Positions 45,210 to 54,861 of a DNA stretch of 64,000 bases are shown here, in pieces. Where the stretch lies: assembly GCA_002709955.1 (NCBI GenBank), contig PAQY01000006.1:1-64000 (forward strand). The letters are read 5' to 3'. Origin of the DNA: Rhodospirillaceae bacterium. GTDB lineage: Bacteria > Pseudomonadota > Alphaproteobacteria > UBA8366 > Aestuariispiraceae. The translations under genes and the position numbers were made by a program. How positions within the stretch are numbered: position 1 is the first letter of the stretch; every line of letters begins with the position of its first letter. The notes under the pieces are model-generated. The model ran no database searches, had not been told where the DNA came from, and worked only from the letters and a program-made list of their open reading frames with translations.

Positions 45210-46622
45210 TTACGCCGAGTAGTACATCGCAAATTCCATTGGATGGGTGGTGTGTTCCACACGATAGACATCCTCCATCTTCAGCGCGATATAGCTGTCG
45301 ATCTGGTCATCGGTGAAGACATCGCCCTTCTTCAGGAAGGCCCGATCTTTGTCCAGGGATTCCAGCGCTTCACGCAGGGACCCGCAAACAGTCGGGATGT
45401 CTTTCAGTTCTTCCGGCGGCAGGTCGTACAGATCTTTATCCATCGGCTCACCCGGATGGATCTTGTTCTGAATGCCGTCCAGACCTGCCATCAGCATGGC
45501 CGTGAAGGCCAGGTATGGATTGGCCATCGCATCTGGGAAGCGGGCTTCCAGACGTTTACCGTTCGCACCGGCTTCGTAAGGAATACGAATGGAGGCGGAG
45601 CGGTTCCGTGCGGAATAGGCCAGCAACACAGGGGCTTCAAACCCTGGGATCAGACGCTTGTAGCTGTTGGTGGACGGGTTGGTGAAGGCATTCAGGGCCT
45701 TTGCATGTTTGATGATGCCGCCGATATAGAACAGGCATTCTTCAGACAGATCGGCATAGCCGCTGCCTGCAAACATGTTCTTGCCATCTTTCCAGATCGA
45801 CTGGTGGGTGTGCATGCCAGATCCGTTGTCGCCAACGATTGGCTTGGGCATGAAGGTTGCCGTCTTGCCATATTGATGGGCGACCATGTGGGTTACGTAT
45901 TTATAGATCTGCATCTGGTCAGCGGTTTTGACCAGCGTGTTGTATTTCATGCCCAATTCGTGCTGGGACGGTGCCACTTCGTGGTGATGCTTTTCCATCG
46001 CCAGGCCCATGGACAACATGGTTGTTACCATTTCCGCACGCAGATCGGTTTCGCTGTCAACGGGAGGAACCGGGAAATAGCCGCCTTTGATGCTGGGGCG
46101 GTGGCCTGGATTGCCGCCGTCGAAATCTGCACCGGAATTGTAAGGGCCTTCGGTCGAGTCGATTTCGTAGGACATCTTCTCCATATTGATCGACCATTTC
46201 ACATCGTCGAATACGAAGAATTCTGCCTCAGGGCCAAAATACGCCGTGTCACCAATGCCGACGCTTTCCATATAGGCCAGGCCTTTTTTGGCAGTGGAGC
46301 GGGGGTCACGATCATATGGCTGGCCGGTTGATGGCTCCAGAATGTCACAGAAAAGAATCAACAGGGGCTGAACAGCAAAAGGGTCCATCACAGCGGATTC
46401 AGGATCCGGCATTAGAATCATATCGGATTCGTTGATGGCCTTCCAACCGGCGATGGACGAACCATCAAACATGATGCCGTCTTTGAAGATGCTTTCTTTA
46501 ATCGTGCTGACATGCTGGGCAGTGTGCTGCCACTTGCCGCGTGGATCCGTAAACCGGAAATCGACGAACTGAACGTCGTTTTCCTTGATCATTTCCATTA
46601 CTTTTTTCACTCCATCGGACAT
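45210..46622 (-). CDS. glnA: Glutamine synthetase type I
   Basis: GlnA makes glutamine from glutamate and ammonia with ATP. The 470-residue protein shows [21 protein letters not shown], the ATP region and [10 protein letters not shown]. The adenylylation tyrosine lies in DLYDLPPEE (about residue 398), so GlnE control is expected. glnB lies upstream on the same strand, and the sigma-54 promoter at 47148-47164 should drive both, matching control by nitrogen limitation. Confidence 0.98.
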   Translation of the reverse strand: MSDGVKKVMEMIKENDVQFVDFRFTDPRGKWQHTAQHVSTIKESIFKDGIMFDGSSIAGWKAINESDMILMPDPESAVMDPFAVQPLLILFCDILEPSTGQPYDRDPRSTAKKGLAYMESVGIGDTAYFGPEAEFFVFDDVKWSINMEKMSYEIDSTEGPYNSGADFDGGNPGHRPSIKGGYFPVPPVDSETDLRAEMVTTMLSMGLAMEKHHHEVAPSQHELGMKYNTLVKTADQMQIYKYVTHMVAHQYGKTATFMPKPIVGDNGSGMHTHQSIWKDGKNMFAGSGYADLSEECLFYIGGIIKHAKALNAFTNPSTNSYKRLIPGFEAPVLLAYSARNRSASIRIPYEAGANGKRLEARFPDAMANPYLAFTAMLMAGLDGIQNKIHPGEPMDKDLYDLPPEELKDIPTVCGSLREALESLDKDRAFLKKGDVFTDDQIDSYIALKMEDVYRVEHTTHPMEFAMYYSA

Positions 46623-46720
46623 GATCGTTTTTCCTCTCGATTTGTGTCTGATTGTTCCAAAAAACCTGATTGCCTAATTCACAGGGCGGTGAAATCCGTC
46701 CCGCGCGGCAAGCAGGAATG

Positions 46721-47089
<369 letters not shown>

Positions 47090-47091
47090 TT

Positions 47092-47122
47092 AGCGACGCG
47101 AAACACGTCGCAGAGTCTCTGC
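47092..47122 (-). other. Two adjacent hairpins in the glnB leader
   Basis: GCGACG/CGTCGC (47093-47111) and GCAGAG/CTCTGC (47110-47122) can fold next to each other in the transcribed leader, 33-63 bases before the glnB start. Their role is not known. Confidence 0.3.
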
Positions 47123-47147
47123 GGCTCTGTCCATTCAAACCGGTTAC

Positions 47148-47164
47148 AGCACTTGCCGTGCCAA
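47148..47164 (-). promoter_or_regulatory. Sigma-54 promoter of glnB-glnA
   Basis: On the minus strand the sequence TTGGCACGGCAAGTGCT matches the RpoN consensus (YTGGCACGRNNNTTGCW) at all but one position. The -24 GG and -12 GC are both present with the right spacing. Transcription would start near 47137, about 78 bases before the glnB ATG. An NtrC site was not identified by eye. Confidence 0.85.
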
Positions 47165-47409
47165 GCCGCGCGAATAAGAAATATAGTGTAATATCAATTT
47201 GTTATTTCATGCAAACGGGGTTTTCCTAATGGTGTTATTGTATATAAATTAGTCGTTTGCCTAATTTTTAATCAGTATATCCGATCTCAAATATGACGGT
47301 TTCGGATATATTCTTAAATGCTGTGCCGTCGATTCCGTTTTCCAGATCGGTTCAGGATGATAGAACAACTTAGATCCTTCGTATCGCTTAAAAGAGGAAA
47401 CACTCAATA
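47165..47409. other. AT-rich intergenic region before ilvD
   Basis: The stretch is AT-rich from about 47175 to 47330 and should hold the ilvD promoter on the plus strand and the enhancer area of glnBA on the minus strand. A 30-codon frame from 47318 ends on the ilvD start (TAATG), but it has no ribosome binding site and no run of branched-chain codons. Confidence 0.4.
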
Positions 47410-49125
47410 ATGACCATCGATAAATCAAAATTGCCCAGCCGCCATGTTTCTGTTGGTCCGTCCAGCGCGCCCCATCGGTCTTATTACTATGCCATGGGCA
47501 TGACCGAAGAAGAAATCGCCCTGCCTTTTGTTGGGGTGGCAACATGCTGGAACGAGGCGGCACCCTGTAACATTTCGCTGTCGCGTCAGGCACAGTCGGT
47601 CAAGACAGGCGTGAAGGCCGCGAATGGCACGCCGCGTGAATTCACCACAATTACCGTGACCGATGGGATTGCGATGGGCCATGCGGGTATGTTCTCCTCA
47701 CTGCCCAGCCGCGATTTGATCGCCGACTCGGTTGAATTGACGATGCGCGGGCATTGCTATGACGCGCTGGTCGGTCTGGCCGGGTGCGATAAATCGCTGC
47801 CAGGCATGATGATGTCGATGATCCGCTTGAACGTGCCCTCTGTCTTTATCTATGGCGGGTCGATCCTGCCGGGCCGCTATAAAGGCCGTGACCTGACCGT
47901 CCAGGATGTGTTTGAGGCCGTGGGCCAGTTCTCATCGGGTCAGATCGATGCGGAAGAATTGCATGGGATCGAATGTGCGGCCTGTCCGTCCGCCGGGTCG
48001 TGCGGTGGTCAGTTCACCGCCAATACCATGGCCTGTGTGTCGGAAGCCATTGGCCTGGCCCTGCCGGGATCAGCAGGCGCGCCAGCCCCGTATGAAAGCC
48101 GCGATGCCTGGTGTGAGGCATCGGGTAAGGCGGTGATGAATTGCCTGGAAAAGAACATCCGCCCGCGTGACATCGTTACCCGCAAATCGCTGGAAAATGC
48201 TGCGCGCGTGGTTGCGGCCTCTGGCGGGTCGACCAATGCCGGGCTGCACCTGCCAGCCATGGCCCATGAATGTGGCATTGATTTTGACCTGAATGATGTG
48301 ACGGAGATCTTCAAGTCCACGCCCTATATCGCCGATCTGAAGCCGGGTGGAAAATACGTCGCCAAGGATCTGTTTGAAATTGGTGGTGTGGAAATCATCA
48401 TGAAGGCGCTGCTGGATGGCGGCTATCTGCATGGCGATTGCATCACGGTAACGGGCAAGACGATTGCGGAAAATCTGGCTGATGTCGTATTCCCGACGGA
48501 TCAGGACATTGTGCGCACGACCGACAATCCCCTCACCAAGACAGGCGGCGTTGTTGGCCTGCGGGGCAATCTGGCACCAGAAGGGGCGATTGTGAAGGTT
48601 GCCGGTATGAAGAACCAGAAATTCTCCGGTCCTGCCCGCTGTTTCGACAGTGAAGAAGAAGCCTATGCTGCAGTGGCAGAGCGGAATTATAAAGAAGGTG
48701 AAGTTCTGGTCATCCGCTATGAAGGGCCCAAGGGCGGCCCTGGCATGCGCGAAATGCTGGCAACGACGGCAGCGATTTACGGTCAGGGAATGGGCGACAA
48801 GGTTGCCCTTATCACCGATGGCCGGTTCTCTGGCGCGACGCGGGGATTCTGCGTCGGGCATGTCGGGCCGGAAGCCGCCGTGGGCGGGCCGATTGGTCTG
48901 GTGCGCGATGGCGATATCATCACGCTGGATGCGGTTGCCGGGACGATGGAAGTCGACCTGACCGAAGATCAGTTGGAGGAACGCCGTAAGGACTGGAAGC
49001 CCCGCGCTCATAACTATCAGTCGGGTGCCTTGTGGAAGTTCGCCCAGACTGTCGGTCCGGCTGTGAAAGGGGCTGTAACCCATCCGGGCGGTAAGGCAGA
49101 AACCCACGTTTACGCGGATATCTGA
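47410..49125 (+). CDS. ilvD: Dihydroxy-acid dehydratase
   Basis: IlvD dehydrates dihydroxy acids in valine/isoleucine synthesis and binds an Fe-S cluster. At 571 residues it has [14 protein letters not shown] (cluster Cys), [19 protein letters not shown] (second Cys region), and [15 protein letters not shown]-like [16 protein letters not shown] near the end. AAAAGAGGAAAC precedes the ATG. The ureohydrolase gene begins on its stop codon (TGATG). Confidence 0.95.
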   Translation: MTIDKSKLPSRHVSVGPSSAPHRSYYYAMGMTEEEIALPFVGVATCWNEAAPCNISLSRQAQSVKTGVKAANGTPREFTTITVTDGIAMGHAGMFSSLPSRDLIADSVELTMRGHCYDALVGLAGCDKSLPGMMMSMIRLNVPSVFIYGGSILPGRYKGRDLTVQDVFEAVGQFSSGQIDAEELHGIECAACPSAGSCGGQFTANTMACVSEAIGLALPGSAGAPAPYESRDAWCEASGKAVMNCLEKNIRPRDIVTRKSLENAARVVAASGGSTNAGLHLPAMAHECGIDFDLNDVTEIFKSTPYIADLKPGGKYVAKDLFEIGGVEIIMKALLDGGYLHGDCITVTGKTIAENLADVVFPTDQDIVRTTDNPLTKTGGVVGLRGNLAPEGAIVKVAGMKNQKFSGPARCFDSEEEAYAAVAERNYKEGEVLVIRYEGPKGGPGMREMLATTAAIYGQGMGDKVALITDGRFSGATRGFCVGHVGPEAAVGGPIGLVRDGDIITLDAVAGTMEVDLTEDQLEERRKDWKPRAHNYQSGALWKFAQTVGPAVKGAVTHPGGKAETHVYADI

Positions 49126-50099
49126 TGATGGAAGACACACCGCTGACCGAGCCGCCGTCGGGTCTGACCCGAACCTTTCTGGATTTGCCCTATGCGGGGG
49201 ATCTGGACGGCTTGGTCGCGGATGTGGCGCTGTTGGGAATTCCCTATGGAATGCCCTACAGCATGCAGGCACGGATCAATGATCAATGCCTGGCCCCGGA
49301 TGCGCTGCGCCGCCATGGGATTTTTGATTCCAGCTATACATTGACCCATTACGATTGGGATCTGGGTGGGCCCTTGCTGGATGACCGGCCCGTGCGGCTG
49401 GTGGATTGCGGCAATGTCACTGCGGAAATGAGCGACCCCAAAATTCATTACCAGCGGGCCGAAGCGGCCGTTCGCAAGATTTTGAAGGCCGGGGCAACCC
49501 CCATCGTGATTGGCGGGGATCATGGTATTCCGATCCCGGTCATGCGGGCCCTGGATGCCACGGGGCATGACAAGATCACCCTGGTGCATATCGATGCGCA
49601 TCTGGATTGGCGTGACGAGGTGAATGGCGAGCATGATGGCTATTCCAGCCCGATACGTCGTGCCTCGGAACTGCCCTGGATTGATAAGATCATTCAGATC
49701 GGCATGCGGGGTATTGGCAGCGCCAGACAGCAGGAAATCGATGACGCCCGGGCCTATGGCGCGGATTTGATCACGGCCTATGAAATGCACGCGATGGGAA
49801 TTCCCGCCGTGTTGGACCGCATTCCGGATGGCGGTCCCTATTATCTGACAATTGATGCCGATGGTCTGGACCCAACCATCATGCCGGGCGTTCTGGCCCC
49901 CACGCCGGGCGGGCTGACCTGGTTACAGACCTATGACCTGATCCATGGTCTGGTCAAAAAGGGCCGTGTTTTGGGGATGGATTTGGTGGAAATGACGCCC
50001 AGCTATGATGTGGGCAAGCTGACCATGGCCCATGCGGAGCGTCTGATCTGTAACTTTATCGGGGCAACGGTGCGCGCTGGATACTACGACAAGCGTTAG
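49125..50099 (+). CDS. Ureohydrolase (agmatinase-like)
   Basis: The 324-residue protein is an arginase/agmatinase-fold enzyme. The dimanganese ligands are present: GGDHG (His), HIDAHLDW (Asp, His, Asp), and DADGLDP (Asp, Asp). Substrates in the family include agmatine, guanidinobutyrate and proclavaminate; DWRDE after DAHLD differs from typical agmatinases, so the substrate is open. The start overlaps the ilvD stop, and its end overlaps the convergent manC-like gene by 4 bases. Confidence 0.85.
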   Translation: MMEDTPLTEPPSGLTRTFLDLPYAGDLDGLVADVALLGIPYGMPYSMQARINDQCLAPDALRRHGIFDSSYTLTHYDWDLGGPLLDDRPVRLVDCGNVTAEMSDPKIHYQRAEAAVRKILKAGATPIVIGGDHGIPIPVMRALDATGHDKITLVHIDAHLDWRDEVNGEHDGYSSPIRRASELPWIDKIIQIGMRGIGSARQQEIDDARAYGADLITAYEMHAMGIPAVLDRIPDGGPYYLTIDADGLDPTIMPGVLAPTPGGLTWLQTYDLIHGLVKKGRVLGMDLVEMTPSYDVGKLTMAHAERLICNFIGATVRAGYYDKR

Positions 50100-51532
50100 A
50101 CTATCCGTCCGTAGACGTCATCCAGCCGTTCAATATCGTCCTCTTCCACATAATCACCAACCTGTACTTCAATCATATGCAAGGGCTCTGTGCCTTTGTT
50201 TTCCAGGCGGTGTGTCGCGCCAATGCTGACATAGGTGCTTTGATTGCGGGTCAGGACGGTTTCTATCCCGTCGATGGTGACATGGGCCGTGCCTTTGACC
50301 ACAATCCAATGTTCGGATCGCTGGCGGTGACGTTGCAAGGACAGGCGACCGCCTGGATGCACCACGATGCGTTTCGCGCGAAAACCGTCATCCCGGTCGA
50401 TATCCTGATATGTCCCCCAGGGGCGCGATACTTTGCGATGCAAATCAGCCTCAGGCGCATTCAGGGCGGACAGGTCTGATACCAGGTCTTTCACCTCTCC
50501 AGCCCGGGCTAGGGGCGTGACCAGAACGGCATCGGCGGTAGAAACCACGACCATATCCTGAAGACCAATGCCGGTCAGCAGGCGGCCATCGTCGGATCGG
50601 AAATAACTGTTTCTGGTATCGCGTAGCTGCACCTTGCCCTGTGTTGCATTGCCATTGGAATCCTTGTCCGCAAAGCCATGCAATGCCTCCCAGGAACCAA
50701 GGTCGCTCCAGCCCATATCGGCGGCAACGGTGGCGGCCTGATCGGTTTTTTCCATGACCGCGACATCGATGGCGATGGACGGGCTGGCGGCGAAGGTCGC
50801 TGTATCCAGTCGCGTGAAGCCAAGATCCAGGGAAGCATTGGCAAGCGCTGCCTGTGACTGGGCCAGAACATCAGGCGCGAAGGCTTCCAAAGCCTTCAGC
50901 ATGACCGATGCGCGAAACATGAACATGCCGCTGTTCCAGCCATAACTGCCGGTGTCCAAATAGCGTTGCGCAGTTGCTGTATCGGGCTTTTCAACAAAGG
51001 CAGCGACCGATTCAATACCCGGCAGGTCCGATATGGGATCGCCATGTCGGATATAGCCATATCCCGTCTCAGGACGGGTAGGCGTGATGGAAAAGGTGAC
51101 GATGTAACCGGCGCTGGCCCCTTGAATGGCTGTTGCAACGGCGGACTGAAAGGCATCATCGTCGGCGATATGATGATCGGACGGGAATATTCCAAGAATC
51201 GGATCGGCACCCCGCTGCAGTGCCGCCAGACAGGCCAGGGCGACAGCCGGGGCCGTGTTGCGCCCCACCGGCTCTAATATAAGGGGGGCGGGCGTAACGC
51301 CGATTTCCGACAATTGCTGGCGGATCAGGAATCGGTGGTCATCATTTGCAATAACGATTGGATCTTCTGCATTGGGCAGGCGGGCCAGTCGCTGGGCGGT
51401 TTGCTGCAGCAGGGATCCATCCCCGATCAAAGGCAGCAACTGTTTCGGATAGGTGCGCCGCGACAGGGGCCACAGGCGCGTGCCGGATCCACCAGACAGG
51501 ATCACAGGGCAAAAGGCGGTGTCATTGAGCAC
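50096..51532 (-). CDS. manC: Mannose-1-phosphate guanylyltransferase/mannose-6-phosphate isomerase
   Basis: The 478-residue bifunctional enzyme makes GDP-mannose. The N-terminal nucleotidyltransferase domain has LSGGSGTRLWPLSRRTYPKQ and FVEKPD. The C-terminal cupin isomerase domain (about 345-478) has RPWGTYQ and the metal/substrate run QRHRQRSEHWIVVKG. GDP-mannose is a precursor for exopolysaccharide or O-antigen sugars; no glycosyltransferase genes are in the window. Confidence 0.93.
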   Translation of the reverse strand: MLNDTAFCPVILSGGSGTRLWPLSRRTYPKQLLPLIGDGSLLQQTAQRLARLPNAEDPIVIANDDHRFLIRQQLSEIGVTPAPLILEPVGRNTAPAVALACLAALQRGADPILGIFPSDHHIADDDAFQSAVATAIQGASAGYIVTFSITPTRPETGYGYIRHGDPISDLPGIESVAAFVEKPDTATAQRYLDTGSYGWNSGMFMFRASVMLKALEAFAPDVLAQSQAALANASLDLGFTRLDTATFAASPSIAIDVAVMEKTDQAATVAADMGWSDLGSWEALHGFADKDSNGNATQGKVQLRDTRNSYFRSDDGRLLTGIGLQDMVVVSTADAVLVTPLARAGEVKDLVSDLSALNAPEADLHRKVSRPWGTYQDIDRDDGFRAKRIVVHPGGRLSLQRHRQRSEHWIVVKGTAHVTIDGIETVLTRNQSTYVSIGATHRLENKGTEPLHMIEVQVGDYVEEDDIERLDDVYGRIV

Positions 51533-51596
51533 AGAATATCCTTTTCATAGGCCAACCGAGCAAACTGTACTAAGCCGCATATCCGATTGAAAGCAA

Positions 51597-52574
51597 TTAG
51601 ACCTTTGGGGGCAGCGGGCGACGTTCCGCACTGGGGGGATGCCCAAACCGGCCAGAGAAACTGCGGCTGAAATGCGCGGCAGAACTGAATCCGCTGCGAA
51701 AGGCGATTTCGATAATGGGAAGGTCGGTCTGGCGCAAAAGATGTCGGGAACGGTCAAGTCGCAAACCCCGGTAATAGGCAGCAGGCGTCGTCTTCAACCA
51801 CTTGCGAAACTGGCGCTCTAATTCGCGGGGGGAGATACCGGCCGCATCCGCGAAATCCGACATGGGGCGGGATTCTTCCAGGGCCGCCTCCATCTTTTCA
51901 ATCGCGCGGATCAGGCGGGGATGGAAGCCGCGCAACCGCTCCCGCAGGGCCAGTCTTTGCGAATCGCCGGGCTCTCGAATTCGGGAATAGACGAATTCGT
52001 CTGCGGCCTTTGTAGCCAGATCTTCGCCATGGCGGTGGCGCAACAGGCTTAACATCATATCCAGCCCGGATGTGCCCCCCGCCGCAGTAAACCGATCCCG
52101 GTCGACCACGAACAGGTCCTGGGTGAAGGCCACGCGCGGGAAATGTTCAATATGGCTTTCCAGCATCTCCCAATGCGCCGTGGCGCGATACCCATCCAGC
52201 AATCCGGCACTGGCCAGAATAAAGGTACCATTATCCAGCGCCCCCAGGGCGGTGCCAAAGCTGGACCAACGACGCAGTAAGGCCAAGATATCGGGCGTTG
52301 CCAGCTTTTCATGGTCATAGCTGGCAACAACGATCAATGTCGGCAGTCGCTGGGCGGAGGCGAGGGAGTGATCCACCCCGACACTGACCCCATTGGCGGC
52401 CTGCACCGGTCCCCCATCACGGGAAATCAGCACCCATTCATACAACGGCTTGTCTGACAGCCAATTGGCCATGCGCAGCGGATCCAGCATGGCCGAAAAG
52501 GCCAGCATCGAAAATTTGGGCAGCAGCAGGAAGCCGATGCGCTCTGTCTTATTACTTGGGGGCAGATGAAACAT
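51597..52574 (-). CDS. cdhR: GlxA-family AraC-type regulator of carnitine genes (CdhR-like)
   Basis: The 325-residue protein has an N-terminal DJ-1/PfpI-like domain (about 10-175: IGFLLLPKFSMLAFSAMLDPLR) without an obvious catalytic triad and a C-terminal AraC DNA-binding domain (about 225-315, two HTHs: ISPRELERQFRKW, AFRSGFSSAAHFSRSF). This is the build of CdhR and GbdR regulators of Pseudomonas carnitine and betaine catabolism. It is divergent from the carnitine genes and shares a 127-bp control region with two direct repeats (52587-52626). Its function as carnitine sensor is inferred from position. Confidence 0.8.
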   Translation of the reverse strand: MFHLPPSNKTERIGFLLLPKFSMLAFSAMLDPLRMANWLSDKPLYEWVLISRDGGPVQAANGVSVGVDHSLASAQRLPTLIVVASYDHEKLATPDILALLRRWSSFGTALGALDNGTFILASAGLLDGYRATAHWEMLESHIEHFPRVAFTQDLFVVDRDRFTAAGGTSGLDMMLSLLRHRHGEDLATKAADEFVYSRIREPGDSQRLALRERLRGFHPRLIRAIEKMEAALEESRPMSDFADAAGISPRELERQFRKWLKTTPAAYYRGLRLDRSRHLLRQTDLPIIEIAFRSGFSSAAHFSRSFSGRFGHPPSAERRPLPPKV

Positions 52575-52586
52575 GGCGTCAAAATA

Positions 52587-52626
52587 AAGTCGGAAATCAT
52601 CATGCTCAAGTCGGAAATTGATATGC
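52587..52626. promoter_or_regulatory. AraC-type operator: two direct repeats 21 bp apart
   Basis: AAGTCGGAAAT nnnn ATGC occurs at 52587-52605 and again at 52608-52626, with a shift of exactly 21 bases (two DNA turns). Fifteen of 19 positions are identical. It lies 12 bp before the cdhR start and about 76 bp before the cdhC start. This is the layout of an AraC-family activator that also controls its own gene. A 6-bp dyad (CGCAGC/GCTGCG, 52638-52653) follows. Confidence 0.75.
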
Positions 52627-52701
52627 AGACCTTTTGCCGCAGCGTAGGCTGCGTTTCAATTGCCCAAAGGCTGATCTGATATAAAGGGAGGCGAAAGTCG
52701 A

Positions 52702-53601
52702 ATGTCCGTTATGAACACTGAAGTCGTTATTACCTGTGCCGTTACCGGGTCCGGCGCGACCCAGGACAAGCATCCTGATTTGCCCAAGACACCAAAGCAG
52801 ATTGCGGAAAGCTCAATTGAGGCTGCGAAAGCCGGGGCGGCCATCGTTCATATCCATGTGCGCGAAGATGACGGCACGCCCTGCCGCTCTGTCGCGAAAT
52901 TCAAAGAAGTCTGTGACCGCGTGCGCGACAGTGGCGTTGATGTGGTGCTGAACCTGACGGCGGGCATGGGCGGCGACCTGACACTGGGCCCGCCAGATGA
53001 TCCGATGGCGATTGATCAGGCCGCAACCGACATGGCCCCCTGGTCTGAACGCTTGGACCATGTACGGGAATGTCTGCCGGAAATCTGTACGCTGGACTGT
53101 GGGTCGATGAATTTTGGGAATGGCAATTATGTCATGACCAACACGCCCCCCATGCTGCGCGCCCTGGCCCAGGGCATGAAAGATATTGGTGTGAAGCCGG
53201 AAGTCGAAGTGTTCGATACTGGTCATCTGTGGCTGGCAAAACAGTTGCACCAGGAAGGCCTGTTGGATGATCCGCCGCTGTTTCAATTGTGCTTGGGCAT
53301 TCCCTATGGCGCGGAAGCCAATACAACGGCGATGAAGGCGATGGCCGATATGATGCCCGCTGGGGCGAATTGGTCCGGATTCGGGATCAGCCGCATGCAA
53401 ATGCCAATGGTGGCCCAGGCGGTCCTGTTGGGCGGCAATGTTCGGGTCGGGTTGGAAGATAATCTGTATCTGGAACGCGGCGTCATGGCGACCAATGCAC
53501 AACTTGTGGAAAAGGCTGCCAAAATCATCGAACTGATGGGCGCAAAGGTCTGCACACCAGAAGAAGCCCGCAAGAAATTCTCCCTTAAGAAGTTGGTCTG
53601 A
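52702..53601 (+). CDS. cdhC: BKACE enzyme: dehydrocarnitine cleavage enzyme
   Basis: The 299-residue protein belongs to the beta-keto acid cleavage (DUF849) family. It begins with [12 protein letters not shown] and has the zinc histidines in HIHVREDDG (HxH region) and the catalytic Glu region [11 protein letters not shown]. The segments [20 protein letters not shown] and [11 protein letters not shown] match the carnitine branch (CdhC of Pseudomonas), which converts dehydrocarnitine and acetyl-CoA to betainyl-CoA and acetoacetate. GGGAGG precedes the ATG. The dehydrogenase that makes its substrate is the next gene. Confidence 0.85.
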   Translation: MSVMNTEVVITCAVTGSGATQDKHPDLPKTPKQIAESSIEAAKAGAAIVHIHVREDDGTPCRSVAKFKEVCDRVRDSGVDVVLNLTAGMGGDLTLGPPDDPMAIDQAATDMAPWSERLDHVRECLPEICTLDCGSMNFGNGNYVMTNTPPMLRALAQGMKDIGVKPEVEVFDTGHLWLAKQLHQEGLLDDPPLFQLCLGIPYGAEANTTAMKAMADMMPAGANWSGFGISRMQMPMVAQAVLLGGNVRVGLEDNLYLERGVMATNAQLVEKAAKIIELMGAKVCTPEEARKKFSLKKLV

Positions 53602-53615
53602 GGAGCATCCCCATC

Positions 53616-54593
53616 ATGCGTGAGATTAAAACGATTGGCCTGGTTGGCGGTGGTGTCATTGGGGGTGGCTGGGCTGCGCGATGCCTGGCGAATGGCTATG
53701 ATGTGATTGCCTATGACCCGGCACCCAATGCCGAAGCGATTATTCGGGGCAAGGTTGCCAATGCCTGGCCCGCCCTGACCAAAGTCGGCTTGCACAAAAC
53801 CGCATCCCAGGATCGGTTGCGGATGGCATCCAGCATTGAAGAGGTGGCACAAGCCGCTGATCTGATTCAGGAATCCGTGCCGGAACGGTTGGATTTGAAA
53901 ATCAAAATTCACAGCCAGATCGATGCGGCGGCCGCACCGGATGTGCTGATCTGTTCGTCAACGTCCGGCCTGCTGCCCAGCGATTTTCAGGCGGAATGCC
54001 AGCATCCTGAACGGGTTCTGGTCGGCCATCCCTTCAATCCGGTCTACCTGTTGCCCTTGGTTGAAATTGTGGGTGGCAAGAAGACCAGTATGGAGAACCG
54101 GACCCGCGCAGGTGCTTTCTATGAATCCATCGGAATGCATCCAATCCAATGTCGCACCGAAGTGGAAGGTTTTCTGTCGGACCGATTGCAGGAAGCCCTA
54201 TGGCGTGAAAACCTGCATATGCTGGCCGAAGGTCATGCAACGACCCAGGAAATGGATGACGCGATCATCTATGGCCCCGGCCTGCGCTGGGCCTTCATGG
54301 GGGTCAACCGTACCTTTGCCCTGGCCGGTGGAGATGATGGCATGCGCCATTTCATGCACCAATTCGGCCCGGCCCTGAAGCTGCCCTGGACCAAACTGGT
54401 CGCCCCGGAACTGACGGATGAACTGATCGATACGGTTGTCGAAGGCACCGACGCGCAATTGGCAAACACGACAATTCCAGAGATGGAAAAGCTGCGCGAC
54501 AATTGCCTGATTTCGATCATGGAAGCCTTGTCTGAATACCGCGAAGGGGCAGGCGAAGTCCTGCTGCGCATCCGCAAGGCGAATGCACAGTGA
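53616..54593 (+). CDS. cdhA: L-carnitine 3-dehydrogenase
   Basis: The 325-residue protein is of the hydroxyacyl-CoA dehydrogenase superfamily. The NAD motif is GLVGGGVIGGGW, and GHPFNPVYLLPLVEIVGG is the catalytic His region. It has the family's DIDxx-like ending and no fused thioesterase domain, which some rhizobial forms carry. It oxidises L-carnitine to 3-dehydrocarnitine, the substrate of the upstream BKACE enzyme; the genes are 14 bases apart. Confidence 0.88.
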   Translation: MREIKTIGLVGGGVIGGGWAARCLANGYDVIAYDPAPNAEAIIRGKVANAWPALTKVGLHKTASQDRLRMASSIEEVAQAADLIQESVPERLDLKIKIHSQIDAAAAPDVLICSSTSGLLPSDFQAECQHPERVLVGHPFNPVYLLPLVEIVGGKKTSMENRTRAGAFYESIGMHPIQCRTEVEGFLSDRLQEALWRENLHMLAEGHATTQEMDDAIIYGPGLRWAFMGVNRTFALAGGDDGMRHFMHQFGPALKLPWTKLVAPELTDELIDTVVEGTDAQLANTTIPEMEKLRDNCLISIMEALSEYREGAGEVLLRIRKANAQ

Positions 54594-54635
54594 CAGTCCT
54601 GTCACCTTGGACCACTTGTACAAACCGTCCCATTC

Positions 54636-54787
54636 TCATCCTGAGGAGGTGCGGTCGCACCGTCTCGAAGGATGGGCTGTAAGGGCTTTGCTTGCAGTGG
54701 GCTCACCCTTCGAGACGCTGCGCTCCTCAGGGTGAGGAGATATTTGGTTAATGCACCGTCACCCCGGACGTGATCCGGGGTCCAGGG
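54636..54787. repeat. Composite repeat (hairpin plus GTCAYCCCGG unit), left copy
   Basis: Left arm 54636-54674 (TCATCCTGAGGAG, then GTCTCGAAGGATG) and right arm 54703-54738 (CCCTTCGAGACG, then CTCCTCAGGGTGA) pair as a long imperfect inverted repeat. At 54758 begins the second part (GTCACCCCGGACGTGATCC and on). Both parts recur in the same order at 59022-59190. The unit looks like a REP/palindromic element of alphaproteobacteria. Confidence 0.8.
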
Positions 54788-54861
54788 CGGGGGGCGCGGT
54801 TGGCTCTTTAGTCCCATCTGCGCGGGACAGATTGAAATGCATATAAGAGAGGAAACAAGCC

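Noticed and set aside
45195-46331. 378-codon plus-strand frame over glnA
   Set aside because: Antisense to conserved glnA and rich in His/Gln/Arg as expected from a reversed frame.
47318-47410. 30-codon leader frame before ilvD ending on its start codon
   Set aside because: Only a few Ile/Leu/Val codons, no ribosome binding site and no terminator/antiterminator pair, so attenuation is not supported.
48070-49272. 400-codon minus-strand frame opposite ilvD and the ureohydrolase gene
   Set aside because: Crosses two well-supported genes and has no start signal or family; a shadow frame.
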